Shown: in pieces, positions 24,331-33,138 of the stretch
Numbering within the stretch: position 1 is the first letter of the stretch
How the letters are laid out: each line of letters starts with the position of its first letter
NCBI RefSeq assembly: GCF_018614575.1
Contig: NZ_JAGGOJ010000016.1
Location: forward strand, 124,001-188,000
From: Streptomyces sp. ISL-10
Lineage (GTDB): Bacteria > Actinomycetota > Actinomycetes > Streptomycetales > Streptomycetaceae
Length of the DNA stretch: 64,000 nt
Direction of reading: 5' to 3'
Notes under the pieces: generated by a model
Told to the model about the DNA's origin: nothing
The model's input: only the letters and a program-made list of their open reading frames with translations
The model's database searches: none
Program-made: the position numbers and the translations under genes

Positions 24331-24465
24331 TGGGTGCAGCGCCGGCCGGGGCTTGCCGATGCCCCCGGTGCGGACCACCGTCACCAGCCGCGCGCGGTCC
24401 AGCGCCTCGCAGGGTGCGGCGAGTTCACCGACCGTGTCCACGAACCGGTTCAGCTCCGCGGGGAG
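24331..24465 (-). pseudogene. Decayed fragment of an AfsR/LuxR-type regulator ATPase domain
   Basis: On the minus strand, reading down from 24465 directly after a TGA, the frame gives LPAELNRFVDTVGELAAP and then DRARLVTVVRTGGIGKPRPAL. This is a recognisable decayed form of the start of the STAND ATPase in SARP and LuxR regulators (LPxELxxFVGRExEL ... ARLVTVVGxGGxGKTRLAL). The P-loop is damaged (GTGGIGKP, Thr to Pro), VGRE has become VDTV, and no further ATPase motifs follow, only a low-complexity frame. The surrounding 24136-24683 interval holds no intact gene. Judged by eye only. Confidence 0.6.
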
Positions 24466-24683
24466 TCAGCCCTGAGGGCGCGTCGGGTCGCGGGAAGAGG
24501 AGCCGGCGCTCGGTGATCGTCGCGTGCGGCAGCGCAGCGTACCGATCCGTAAGCGATGTGTGACAATCCGCAGTCGTGGCCCCAGCTCGGCGACGGCTTA
24601 TGCGGTATGGGGTGCCACCCCGGGCGCGATAGGGTCGGGATACGACTTTTCAGGTGCCAGACGACAGCAGAGAGCGGTGCGCA

Positions 24684-25118
24684 GTGACCGGTGGAGAGGT
24701 TGCCGGGATTCTGGTGGCCGTCTTCTGGGCGATCTTGGTCTCCTTCCTCGCCGTGGTATTGGTGAGGCTGGCGCAGACGCTCAGAGCGACCACCGAACTC
24801 GTGGCGGACGTGACCGAACAGGCAGTGCCCCTGCTGGCCGACGCCTCTGCGACCGTGCGCTCCGCGCAGGCTCAGCTCGACCGGGTGGACGCCATCGCGA
24901 GCGACGTCCAGGAGGTCACCTCCAACGCCTCGGCGCTCTCGACGACCGTCGCCTCGACGTTCGGCGGGCCGCTCGTCAAGGTCGCCGCCTTCGGTTACGG
25001 CGTACGTCGGGTCCTGAACCGCAAGGGCGAGGAGGACGCCCCGGCTGCTCAGCCGCGGCGCACGGTGGTCGTCGGCCGGTCCGTATCACCCGCACGACGC
25101 AAGAAGCGGAAGGGCTGA
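24684..25118 (+). CDS. DUF948 domain protein
   Basis: A 144-residue protein with one N-terminal membrane helix (about 4-26, GEVAGILVAVFWAILVSFLAVVLV) followed by a long amphipathic helix (LAQTLRATTELVADVTEQAVPLLADASATVRSAQAQLDRVDAIASDVQEV), then a short basic tail. This is the DUF948 pattern, related to methyl-accepting-type coiled coils; function unknown. GTG at 24684. The next gene starts six bases after its stop and is also short and membrane-associated, and both precede alaS, a conserved actinobacterial trio. Confidence 0.85.
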   Translation: MTGGEVAGILVAVFWAILVSFLAVVLVRLAQTLRATTELVADVTEQAVPLLADASATVRSAQAQLDRVDAIASDVQEVTSNASALSTTVASTFGGPLVKVAAFGYGVRRVLNRKGEEDAPAAQPRRTVVVGRSVSPARRKKRKG

Positions 25119-25124
25119 GGCGTC

Positions 25125-25520
25125 ATGTTCCGCCGCACGTTCTGGTTCACGGCGGGCGCCGCAGCGGGCGTCTGGGCCACCACCAAGGTCAACCGCAAGC
25201 TCAAGCAGCTCACCCCCGAGAGCCTTGCCGCGCAGGCGGCGAACAAGGCGATCGACGCGGGCCACCGGCTGAAGGACATCGCCGTGGACATCCGCGCGCA
25301 GATGCTGCGGCGCGAGGCCGAGCTGGGCGAGGTCCTGGGACTGAACGCGGCCCCCGGCGGTGAACTCCCCGCCACCGGCCGCCGGCCCGCGATCGAGCCC
25401 GACCGGCCCGCGCAGATCACCTACCTGCACAGCAGGGCCCACGACTCGTACCGCAAGCACAAGGACACCACCGAAGGCTCGGACACCGAGACTTCGTACA
25501 ACCGGAATGAGGACCACTGA
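25125..25520 (+). CDS. Small conserved protein upstream of alaS
   Basis: A 131-residue protein with a weakly hydrophobic N terminus (FRRTFWFTAGAAAGVWATTKV) that could be a membrane anchor, a helical region (SLAAQAANKAIDAGHRLKDIAVDIRAQMLRREAELGEVL), and a polar C-terminal tail. I do not recognise a characterised family; the pattern resembles the short DUF6167-type proteins next to DUF948 genes. Its stop overlaps the alaS ATG (TGATG), so translation is coupled to alaS. Confidence 0.8.
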   Translation: MFRRTFWFTAGAAAGVWATTKVNRKLKQLTPESLAAQAANKAIDAGHRLKDIAVDIRAQMLRREAELGEVLGLNAAPGGELPATGRRPAIEPDRPAQITYLHSRAHDSYRKHKDTTEGSDTETSYNRNEDH

Positions 25521-28189
25521 TGGAGTCGGCTGAAATCCGCCGCCGCTGGCTGAGCTTCTTCGAGGAGCGCGGGCACACCGTCGTCCCTTCGGCGTCGCTC
25601 ATCGCGGACGACCCGACTCTGCTGCTGGTCCCCGCGGGCATGGTCCCCTTCAAGCCGTACTTCCTCGGTGAGGTCAAGCCGCCGGCCCCGCGCGTCACCA
25701 GCGTGCAGAAGTGCGTGCGCACGCCGGACATCGAAGAGGTCGGCAAGACGACCCGGCACGGCACGTTCTTCCAGATGTGCGGCAACTTCTCCTTCGGCGA
25801 CTACTTCAAGGAAGGCGCCATCAAGCTCGCCTGGGAGCTGCTCACCAGCCCTCAGGACAAGGGCGGTTACGGCCTGGAGCCGGAGAAGCTCTGGATCACG
25901 GTCTACCTGGACGACGACGAGGCCGAGCAGATCTGGCGCGATGTCATCGGCGTGCCCGCCGAGCGCATCCAGCGTCTCGGCAAGAAGGACAACTTCTGGT
26001 CGATGGGCGTCCCCGGCCCCTGCGGACCGTGCTCCGAGATCAACTACGACCGCGGTCCGGAGTTCGGCGAGGAGGGCGGCCCGGCCGTCAACGACGAGCG
26101 CTACGTGGAGATCTGGAACCTGGTCTTCATGCAGTACGAGCGCGGCGCCGGAGAGGGCAAGGAGGACTTCCCGATCCTCGGTGACCTGCCGAGCAAGAAC
26201 ATCGACACCGGCCTCGGTCTTGAGCGTCTCGCCATGATCCTGCAGGACGTGCAGAACATGTACGAGACCGACACCCTGCGCGTCGTCATGGACAGGGCCA
26301 CCGAACTGACCGGCGTCCGCTACGGCGCCGAGCACGGCTCCGACGTCTCGCTGCGTGTGGTCGCCGACCACATCCGCACCTCCACGATGCTCATCGGCGA
26401 CGGTGTCACCCCGGGCAACGAGGGCCGCGGGTATGTGCTGCGCCGCATCATGCGTCGCGCCATCCGCAACATGCGACTGATGGGCGCCACCGGCCCGGTC
26501 GTCAAGGACCTCGTCGACGCCGTGATCGACACGATGGGGCAGCAGTACCCGGAGCTGATCACCGACCGCAAGCGCATCGAGACGGTCGCCATGGCCGAGG
26601 AGGCCGCCTTCCTCAAGGCCCTCAAGGGTGGCACCAACATCCTCGACACCGCCGTCACGGAGACCAAGGCCGCCGGCGGCACCGTGCTCCCCGGCGACAA
26701 GGCCTTCCTGCTCCACGACACCTGGGGCTTCCCGATCGACCTCACCCTCGAAATGGCCGCCGAGCAGGGCCTGAGCGTGGACGAGGACGGCTTCCGCCGT
26801 CTGATGAAGGAGCAGCGGGACCGGGCCAAGGCCGACGCCAAGGCCAAGAAGTCCGGCCATGCCGACCTCTCCGCCTACCGCCAGGTCGCCGACAACTCCG
26901 GCACCACCGAGTTCACCGGCTACAGCTCCACCGAGGGCGAGTCGACGGTGGTCGGCCTGCTCGTCGACGGCGTCTCCTCGCCGGCCGCCTCCGAGGGCGA
27001 CGAGGTCGAGGTCGTCCTCGACCGCACCCCCTTCTACGCCGAGGGCGGCGGCCAGCTCGCCGACCAGGGCCGGATCAGGATCGACACGGGCGCCGTGATC
27101 GAAGTCCGCGACGTCCAGCAGCCCGTCCCGGGCGTCAGCGTCCACAAGGGTGTCGTCCAGGTCGGCGAGGTCACCGTCGGCGCCTCGGCCCACGCCGCCA
27201 TCGACGTACGCCGCCGCCGCGCCATCGCCCGCGCCCACAGCGCCACCCACCTGACCCACCAGGCGCTGCGCGACGCCCTGGGCCCCACGGCCGCCCAGGC
27301 CGGCTCGGAGAACTCCCCGGGCCGCTTCCGCTTCGACTTCGGCTCGCCGAGCGCCGTCCCCGGCACGGTCCTCACCGACGTCGAGCAGAAGATCAATGAG
27401 GTCCTCGCCCGTGAACTCGACGTCCACGCCGAGGTCATGAGCATCGACGAGGCCAAGAAGCAGGGAGCCATCGCCGAGTTCGGCGAGAAGTACGGCGAGC
27501 GCGTGCGCGTCGTGACCATCGGCGACTTCTCCAAGGAGCTGTGCGGCGGCACGCACGTCCACAACACCGCCCAGCTGGGCCTGGTGAAGCTGCTCGGGGA
27601 GTCCTCCATCGGCTCCGGTGTGCGCCGTGTCGAGGCCCTCGTCGGTGTGGACGCGTACAACTTCCTCGCCAAGGAGCACACGGTCGTCGCCCAGCTCCAG
27701 GAGCTCGTGAAGGGCCGTTCCGAGGAGCTGCCGGAGAAGATCGCCGCCATGCTCGGCAAGCTGAAGGACGCCGAGAAGGAGATCGAGAAGTTCCGTGCGG
27801 AGAAGGTGCTCGGCGCCGCCGCCGGTCTCGCCGAGGGCGCCAAGGACATCCGCGGCGTCGCCCTGGTGACGGGCACGGTCCCGGACGGCACGTCCGCCGA
27901 CGACCTGCGCAAGCTGGTCCTCGACGTCCGCGGCCGCATCCCCGGTGACCGCCCGGCCGTCGTCGCCGTGTTCACCACGGCCAACGGCCGTCCGCTCACG
28001 GTCATCGCCACCAACGAGGCCGCCCGTGAGCGCGGCCTCAAGGCCGGCGACCTGGTCCGTACCGCGGCCAAGACCCTCGGTGGCGGCGGAGGCGGCAAGC
28101 CGGACGTCGCCCAGGGCGGCGGCCAGAACCCTGCCGCCATCGGTGACGCCGTCGCCGCCGTCGAGCGCCTCGTCGCCGAGACGGCGTGA
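25520..28189 (+). CDS. alaS: Alanyl-tRNA synthetase
   Basis: An 889-residue class II synthetase. Domains in order: catalytic core with RTPDIEEVGKTTRHGTFFQMCGNFSFGDYFKEGAI, tRNA-recognition helices, editing domain with HSATHLTHQAL and the zinc-site CGGTHVHNTAQLG, and a C-terminal C-Ala domain (AEKEIEKFRAEKVL onward, ending in a Gly-rich GGGGGGKPDVAQGGG segment). Length is normal. ATG at 25520 overlaps the preceding stop, and the stop overlaps the ruvX GTG. Confidence 0.95.
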   Translation: MESAEIRRRWLSFFEERGHTVVPSASLIADDPTLLLVPAGMVPFKPYFLGEVKPPAPRVTSVQKCVRTPDIEEVGKTTRHGTFFQMCGNFSFGDYFKEGAIKLAWELLTSPQDKGGYGLEPEKLWITVYLDDDEAEQIWRDVIGVPAERIQRLGKKDNFWSMGVPGPCGPCSEINYDRGPEFGEEGGPAVNDERYVEIWNLVFMQYERGAGEGKEDFPILGDLPSKNIDTGLGLERLAMILQDVQNMYETDTLRVVMDRATELTGVRYGAEHGSDVSLRVVADHIRTSTMLIGDGVTPGNEGRGYVLRRIMRRAIRNMRLMGATGPVVKDLVDAVIDTMGQQYPELITDRKRIETVAMAEEAAFLKALKGGTNILDTAVTETKAAGGTVLPGDKAFLLHDTWGFPIDLTLEMAAEQGLSVDEDGFRRLMKEQRDRAKADAKAKKSGHADLSAYRQVADNSGTTEFTGYSSTEGESTVVGLLVDGVSSPAASEGDEVEVVLDRTPFYAEGGGQLADQGRIRIDTGAVIEVRDVQQPVPGVSVHKGVVQVGEVTVGASAHAAIDVRRRRAIARAHSATHLTHQALRDALGPTAAQAGSENSPGRFRFDFGSPSAVPGTVLTDVEQKINEVLARELDVHAEVMSIDEAKKQGAIAEFGEKYGERVRVVTIGDFSKELCGGTHVHNTAQLGLVKLLGESSIGSGVRRVEALVGVDAYNFLAKEHTVVAQLQELVKGRSEELPEKIAAMLGKLKDAEKEIEKFRAEKVLGAAAGLAEGAKDIRGVALVTGTVPDGTSADDLRKLVLDVRGRIPGDRPAVVAVFTTANGRPLTVIATNEAARERGLKAGDLVRTAAKTLGGGGGGKPDVAQGGGQNPAAIGDAVAAVERLVAETA

Positions 28190-28671
28190 CACCGGACGTG
28201 ACGCAGATGCGCAGAGGACGTCGTCTCGCGATCGACGTCGGGGACGCCCGGATCGGGGTCGCCTCGTGCGACCCCGACGGGCTGCTGGCCACGCCGGTGG
28301 AGACCGTGCCGGGACGCGACATCCCGGCCGCCCACCGGCGGCTGCGCCAACTCGTCGAGGAGTACGAGCCGATCGAGGTCGTCGTCGGCCTGCCCCGCTC
28401 GCTCAGCGGCGGTGAGGGGCCGGCGGCCAAGAAGGTCCGCAGCTTCGCACAGACACTCGCCCAGGGCATCAAGCCGGTCCCGGTACGACTGGTCGACGAG
28501 AGGATGACCACAGTCACGGCCACCCAGGGGCTGCGCGCCTCGGGCGTGAAGTCCAAAAAGGGCAGGTCCGTCATTGATCAAGCTGCCGCTGTGGTGATCC
28601 TCCAGAACGCTCTGGAGTCCGAACGGGCGTCGGGTACTGCTCCAGGAGAGGGCGTCGAAGTGGTTGTCTGA
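28186..28671 (+). CDS. ruvX: RuvX/YqgF RNase H-fold nuclease
   Basis: A 161-residue protein with the YqgF fold: the first acidic motif RRLAIDVGDARIGVASCD, the central VVVGLPRSLSGGEG, the LVDERMTTVTA segment and the C-terminal KSKKGRSVIDQAAAVVILQNAL. Family members take part in 16S rRNA 5'-end maturation and have been proposed as Holliday junction resolvases; in actinobacteria the role is open. GTG at 28186 overlaps the alaS stop; GTG at 28198 and ATG at 28207 are alternatives. Confidence 0.9.
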   Translation: MTPDVTQMRRGRRLAIDVGDARIGVASCDPDGLLATPVETVPGRDIPAAHRRLRQLVEEYEPIEVVVGLPRSLSGGEGPAAKKVRSFAQTLAQGIKPVPVRLVDERMTTVTATQGLRASGVKSKKGRSVIDQAAAVVILQNALESERASGTAPGEGVEVVV

Positions 28672-28773
28672 TCGCGATACGGTAACGTTCCGCGCGATGC
28701 GGCGGTGTTCGAACAGCTGCCGCACAGAAAAGAGGCGGATCGTTCCGCTCCGTCTCGCGGCCCTAGGGGATCG

Positions 28774-30513
28774 ATGACTGAGTATGGCCGGGGCCCCGGC
28801 TCCGAACCGTGGCACCCCGAGGACCCCTTGTACGGGGACCAGGGATGGGGAGGCCAGGAGGCCGCGGCCGGCCACGCTCCGTACGGCGGTCAGCCGCAGC
28901 AGCAGTACCCGCAGGCGCAGCAGCAGTACGGCACACAGCAGAATCCGCAGGAGCAGCAGCAGTACGGCACGCAGCAGTACCCGCAGGAGCAGCAGTACGG
29001 CACGCAGCAGAATCCGCAGGCGCAGCAGTACGGTGCGCAACAGGACCCGTACCAGCAGCAGTACGCGACGCGGGACCCCTACCAGCAGCAGACACAGGAC
29101 CCCTACCAGCAGCAGTACAACGGCGGCTGGGACACGGGTCAGCAGGCGGCCATGCCGTACGGCGCGGATCAGGCGGGGGGCTACGGCGGCCATCCCGCCG
29201 GCTACGGCAGCCCCCAGGAGTCCGACTACTACAGCACCCCCGAGGCGTACCCCCCGCCGCAGCCCCCCGGCCGCCGGCAGCCCGATCCCGAGCCGGTCAC
29301 CGACTGGGACGCGGAGGCTGCGAAGGAGGAGACCCACCCGTTCTTCACGGGTGACGACGGCCGCGGTGACGACGGCCGCGACGACGAGTACGACGAGGAG
29401 CCGCGCGGCGGCGGTGGCCGCGACCGGCGTGGCAAAGGCAAGAAGAAGAGCCGCAACGGTCTGGCCTGCCTGGTGGTCGCGACGGTGCTTATCGGCGGCC
29501 TCGGCGGCGCCGGCTACTTCGGATACCAGTTCTGGCAGGGCCAGTTCGGCCCGGCGGCGGACTACGCGGGCGACGGCACCGGCTCGGTCCAGGTGGAGAT
29601 TCCCAAGGGCGCCGGCGGCTACGAGATCGGCAACATCCTCAAGGAGGCCGGCGTCGTCAAGAGCGTGGACGCCTTCGTCTCCGCCCAGGAGCAGAACCCG
29701 AAGGGCAACACGATCCAGGACGGCGTGTACGTCCTGAAGAAGGAGATGTCGGCGGCGAGTGCCGTGGAGCTCATGCTGAGCCCCGCCAGCCGCAACAACC
29801 TGATCATTGCCGAGGGCAGGCGCAACGTTCAGGTCTACGCGGACATAGACAAGCGCCTCGAACTGAAGCCGGGCACGACGCAGGACATCGCCGAGAAGGA
29901 AGCCGGCAACCTGGGCCTCCCGGACTGGGCCAGGAACCACCCGGACGTCAAGGACCCGCTCGAAGGGTTCCTCTTCCCGGCCAGCTATCCAGTCGCCAAG
30001 GGGGCCAAGCCGGAGGCGGTCCTCAAGAAGATGGTCGCCCGTGCCAACCAGGAGTACGAGAAGGCCGGCCTGGAGGCGAAGGCCAAGGGCCTCGGTCTCA
30101 AGGACCCCTGGGAACTGCTCACGCTCGCCAGCCTGGTCCAGGTCGAGGGCAAGACGCACGACGACTTCCGCAAGATGTCCGAGGTCGTCTACAACCGCCT
30201 CAAGCCGACCAACACCGAGACGAACCAACTGCTCCAGTTCGACTCCGCGTTCAACTACCTCAAGGGTCAGAGCAAGATCGACATCTCTGAGGACGAGATC
30301 AACAGCAACCAGGACCCGTACAACACGTACACCCAGAAGGGCCTGACGCCCGGGCCGATCAGCAATCCGGGCAACGAGGCGATCGCGGCCGCGCTGAACC
30401 CGACGAAGGACGGCTGGATGTACTTCGTCGCCACGGACGGCATGAGCAAGACGGAGTTCGCCAAGACGCACGACGATTTCCTGAAGCTGAAGGACAAGTT
30501 CAATGACAGCTAG
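28774..30513 (+). CDS. mltG: Endolytic murein transglycosylase MltG (YceG-like) with Gln/Tyr repeat N terminus
   Basis: A 579-residue membrane protein that cuts nascent peptidoglycan and limits glycan length. Residues about 35-130 are a cytoplasmic, Gln-rich region with many QQYGTQQNPQ and DPYQQQ repeats; an acidic stretch and a basic RRGKGKKKSR precede a single membrane helix at about 229-250. The extracytoplasmic part has a LysM-like YEIGNILKEAGVV segment and the YceG catalytic domain (ASLVQVEGKTHDDFRKMSEVVYNRL, with the candidate catalytic Glu in QVEG). ATG at 28774 follows AGGGGA; a GTG at 28705 in frame has no good site. It overlaps aroE by 11 bases. Confidence 0.9.
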   Translation: MTEYGRGPGSEPWHPEDPLYGDQGWGGQEAAAGHAPYGGQPQQQYPQAQQQYGTQQNPQEQQQYGTQQYPQEQQYGTQQNPQAQQYGAQQDPYQQQYATRDPYQQQTQDPYQQQYNGGWDTGQQAAMPYGADQAGGYGGHPAGYGSPQESDYYSTPEAYPPPQPPGRRQPDPEPVTDWDAEAAKEETHPFFTGDDGRGDDGRDDEYDEEPRGGGGRDRRGKGKKKSRNGLACLVVATVLIGGLGGAGYFGYQFWQGQFGPAADYAGDGTGSVQVEIPKGAGGYEIGNILKEAGVVKSVDAFVSAQEQNPKGNTIQDGVYVLKKEMSAASAVELMLSPASRNNLIIAEGRRNVQVYADIDKRLELKPGTTQDIAEKEAGNLGLPDWARNHPDVKDPLEGFLFPASYPVAKGAKPEAVLKKMVARANQEYEKAGLEAKAKGLGLKDPWELLTLASLVQVEGKTHDDFRKMSEVVYNRLKPTNTETNQLLQFDSAFNYLKGQSKIDISEDEINSNQDPYNTYTQKGLTPGPISNPGNEAIAAALNPTKDGWMYFVATDGMSKTEFAKTHDDFLKLKDKFNDS

Positions 30514-31339
30514 GACCGCGGCACGCCGGGCGGCCGTCCTCGGGTCGCCCATCGCGCACTCCCTGTCCCCGGTACTGCATCGTGCCGCCTACGCCGAACT
30601 CGGCCTCGACCACTGGTCGTACGACCGGTTCGAGGTCGACGAGGCGGCGCTGCCGGGCTTCGTCCAGGGACTGGACGCGACCTGGGCTGGCCTGTCGCTG
30701 ACCATGCCGTTGAAGCGGGCGATCATTCCGCTGCTCGACACGATCAGCGACACCGCCGCCGCCGTGGAGGCCGTCAACACGGTCGTGATCACCGACGACG
30801 GCCGGCGCCTCGGTGACAACACGGACATCCCTGGAATGGTGGCCGCACTGCGGGAGCGCGGTGTGCGGAAGGTCGAGTCCGCCGCCGTCCTCGGCGCCGG
30901 TGCCACCGCGTCCTCGGCACTCGCCGCCCTGGCGCAGGTGTGCGCCGGGCCGGTCACGGCGTATGTGCGCAGCGCCGCCCGAGCCGATGAGATGCGCGGC
31001 TGGGGCGAGCGTCTCGGCGTCGACCTCCGCGTCGCGGACTGGTCCGCCGCCGCCGAGGCCATGCGCGCCCCGCTGGTCGTCGCCACGACCCCCGCAGGCA
31101 CCACCGACGCCCTCGTGGCCGAGGTGCCGGAGCGGCCGGGCACCCTGTTCGACGTGCTGTACGAGCCGTGGCCCACGGCCCTGGCGGCCGCCTGGTCGGA
31201 CAGGGGTGGCGCGGTGGTCGGCGGTCTCGACCTGCTGGTGCACCAGGCGGTGCTCCAGGTCGAGCAGATGACCGGCCGCTCGCCGGCCCCGCTGCGGGCG
31301 ATGCGTATTGCCGGTGAACGCGCACTCGAAGCCCGCTAG
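30503..31339 (+). CDS. aroE: Shikimate dehydrogenase
   Basis: A 278-residue NADP-dependent enzyme reducing 3-dehydroshikimate. Substrate-site residues are visible in GSPIAHSLSPVLH and LSLTMPLKR (catalytic Lys), with GDNTDIPGM; the nucleotide-binding loop is VLGAGATASSAL, and the C terminus has GGLDLLVHQAVLQVEQMTG. ATG at 30503 lies inside the mltG end. aroC, aroK, aroB and aroQ follow, giving most of the shikimate pathway in one stretch. Confidence 0.93.
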   Translation: MTARTAARRAAVLGSPIAHSLSPVLHRAAYAELGLDHWSYDRFEVDEAALPGFVQGLDATWAGLSLTMPLKRAIIPLLDTISDTAAAVEAVNTVVITDDGRRLGDNTDIPGMVAALRERGVRKVESAAVLGAGATASSALAALAQVCAGPVTAYVRSAARADEMRGWGERLGVDLRVADWSAAAEAMRAPLVVATTPAGTTDALVAEVPERPGTLFDVLYEPWPTALAAAWSDRGGAVVGGLDLLVHQAVLQVEQMTGRSPAPLRAMRIAGERALEAR

Positions 31340-31390
31340 TATCTCCGCGTTCGATCAGGAGCACGTCAACAGCACAGGGGGAGTCCGGCC

Positions 31391-31780
31391 ATGGAAACCG
31401 GTCAGCCGCAGGCGTCGATAGCCAAGAACATCTTCGAGGGCATTGTCTCGTTCCTCCCCGACTGGCTGCAGATCCCGCTGCTGTGCCTGCTCGTCCTGCT
31501 GATCGTCCTCGGCTGGATCTCCTCCATCCGGAAGAAGATCGCCCAGCGGCGGGCCGCGAGGACGGGACAGCCCGTGGCCGCCCCGCAGTACAACCAGGGG
31601 AGCGGCGCCGACCACCTGGGTCCGTACGCACCGGCCCCGCAGACGCAGCAGCCCAGTGGCGCCGACTACCTCGGCCCGTACGCGGCCGCCCAGCAGGCCC
31701 CGCAGGCCGCGCCGCCGCAGCCCAGCGGCGCCGATTACCTCGGGTCCTACGCGCCGCAGCAGCGCCGCGACGGCGACTGA
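31391..31780 (+). CDS. Small membrane protein with three SGADYLGPYA repeats
   Basis: A 129-residue protein of unknown function. One hydrophobic helix (about 22-43, PDWLQIPLLCLLVLLIVLGWI) is followed by a basic stretch and then three near-identical decapeptides, SGADHLGPYAP, SGADYLGPYAA and SGADYLGSYAP, separated by Gln/Pro/Ala linkers. The repeat resembles a short linear docking motif. It lies between aroE and aroC and may be cotranscribed. I recognise no named family. Confidence 0.8.
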   Translation: METGQPQASIAKNIFEGIVSFLPDWLQIPLLCLLVLLIVLGWISSIRKKIAQRRAARTGQPVAAPQYNQGSGADHLGPYAPAPQTQQPSGADYLGPYAAAQQAPQAAPPQPSGADYLGSYAPQQRRDGD

Positions 31781-31953
31781 CGGCCCGGCCCGGGCTGTCC
31801 ACGGGCGTCCGTCTGCTGGACCGGCGACCGGGTGAAGGCCCGGGACGTGGGAGGATCGGGGGAGGCGGGCCAGGTCCGCGCTCCCCCGGCGGCCGCCGGG
31901 AGGTGCCCCAGGCCACGCCGCCGCAGTTCCAGGCGAGAGCATGAGGAGCACCG

Positions 31954-33138
31954 TTGAGCAGGTTGCGTTGGCTGACCGCGGGCGAGTCGCACGGACCCGC
32001 ACTGGTGGCGACGCTGGAGGGTCTTCCCGCCGGTGTGCCGATCACCACCGAGATGGTGGCGGACCACCTTGCCAGGCGGCGCCTCGGCTATGGGCGCGGT
32101 GCCCGGATGAAGTTCGAGCGCGACGAGGTCACCTTCCTCGGCGGTGTACGGCACGGCCTCACCATGGGCTCCCCGGTGGCCGTCATGGTCGGCAACACCG
32201 AGTGGCCGAAGTGGGAGCAGGTCATGTCGGCCGACCCCGTCGACCCCGACGAGCTCGCCCAACTGGCGCGCAACGCGCCGCTGACCCGGCCCCGGCCCGG
32301 CCACGCCGACCTCGCGGGAATGCAGAAGTACGCGCTGGAGGAGGCCCGGCCGATCCTGGAGCGCGCCAGCGCCCGGGAGACCGCCGCCCGGGTCGCGCTC
32401 GGCGCGGTGGCCCGTTCGTACCTCAAGGAGACGACGGGCATCGAGATCGTCTCCCACGTCGTCGAGCTGGCGTCCGCCAGGGCTCCCTACGGCGTCGTCC
32501 CCGTCCCCGCCGACGAGGAGCGCCTGGACGCGGACCCGGTCCGCTGCCTGGACGCCGACGCGAGCAAGGCGATGGTCGCCGAGATCGACCAGGCCCACAA
32601 GGACGGCGACACCCTCGGCGGCGTCGTGGAGGTCCTCGCGTACGGCGTGCCCGTCGGTCTGGGCTCGCACGTCCACTGGGACCGCAGGCTCGACGCCCGG
32701 CTGGCCGCCGCGCTCATGGGCATCCAGGCCATCAAGGGCGTCGAGGTCGGCGACGGCTTCGACCTCGCCCGGGTGCCCGGATCCAAGGCGCACGACGAGA
32801 TCCTGCCGACCGAGGACGGTATCCGCCGCGGCAGCGGCCGCTCCGGCGGTACGGAGGGCGGCATGTCCACCGGCGAGCTGCTGCGCGTCCGGGCCGCCAT
32901 GAAGCCGATCGCGACCGTGCCGCGCGCCCTGCGGACCGTGGACGTCACCACCGGCGAGCCCGCGGCCGCCCACCACCAGCGCTCCGACGTGTGCGCCGTT
33001 CCCGCCGCCGGCATCGTCGCCGAGGCCATGGTCGCCCTGGTGCTCGCGGACGCCGTCGCCGAGAAGTTCGGCGGCGACAGCGTCTCCGAGACCCGCCGCA
33101 ACGTGCAGTCGTACCTCGACAACCTCCACATCCGGTGA
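31954..33138 (+). CDS. aroC: Chorismate synthase
   Basis: A 394-residue FMN-dependent enzyme that converts EPSP to chorismate. It shows LRWLTAGESHGPALVATLEGLPAGVPI at the N terminus, GRGARMKFERDEV, RPRPGHADLAGMQKY, RASARETAARVALGAVA and GSGRSGGTEGGMSTGE. The TTG start at 31954 gives SRLRWLTAGESHGP, the expected first residues. The stop overlaps aroK by four bases. Confidence 0.94.
   Translation: MSRLRWLTAGESHGPALVATLEGLPAGVPITTEMVADHLARRRLGYGRGARMKFERDEVTFLGGVRHGLTMGSPVAVMVGNTEWPKWEQVMSADPVDPDELAQLARNAPLTRPRPGHADLAGMQKYALEEARPILERASARETAARVALGAVARSYLKETTGIEIVSHVVELASARAPYGVVPVPADEERLDADPVRCLDADASKAMVAEIDQAHKDGDTLGGVVEVLAYGVPVGLGSHVHWDRRLDARLAAALMGIQAIKGVEVGDGFDLARVPGSKAHDEILPTEDGIRRGSGRSGGTEGGMSTGELLRVRAAMKPIATVPRALRTVDVTTGEPAAAHHQRSDVCAVPAAGIVAEAMVALVLADAVAEKFGGDSVSETRRNVQSYLDNLHIR

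Noticed and set aside
28706..28715. TGTTCGAACA palindrome resembling a LexA box before mltG
   Set aside because: Actinobacterial SOS boxes need a 4-base spacer between CGAAC and GTTCG; this one has none.
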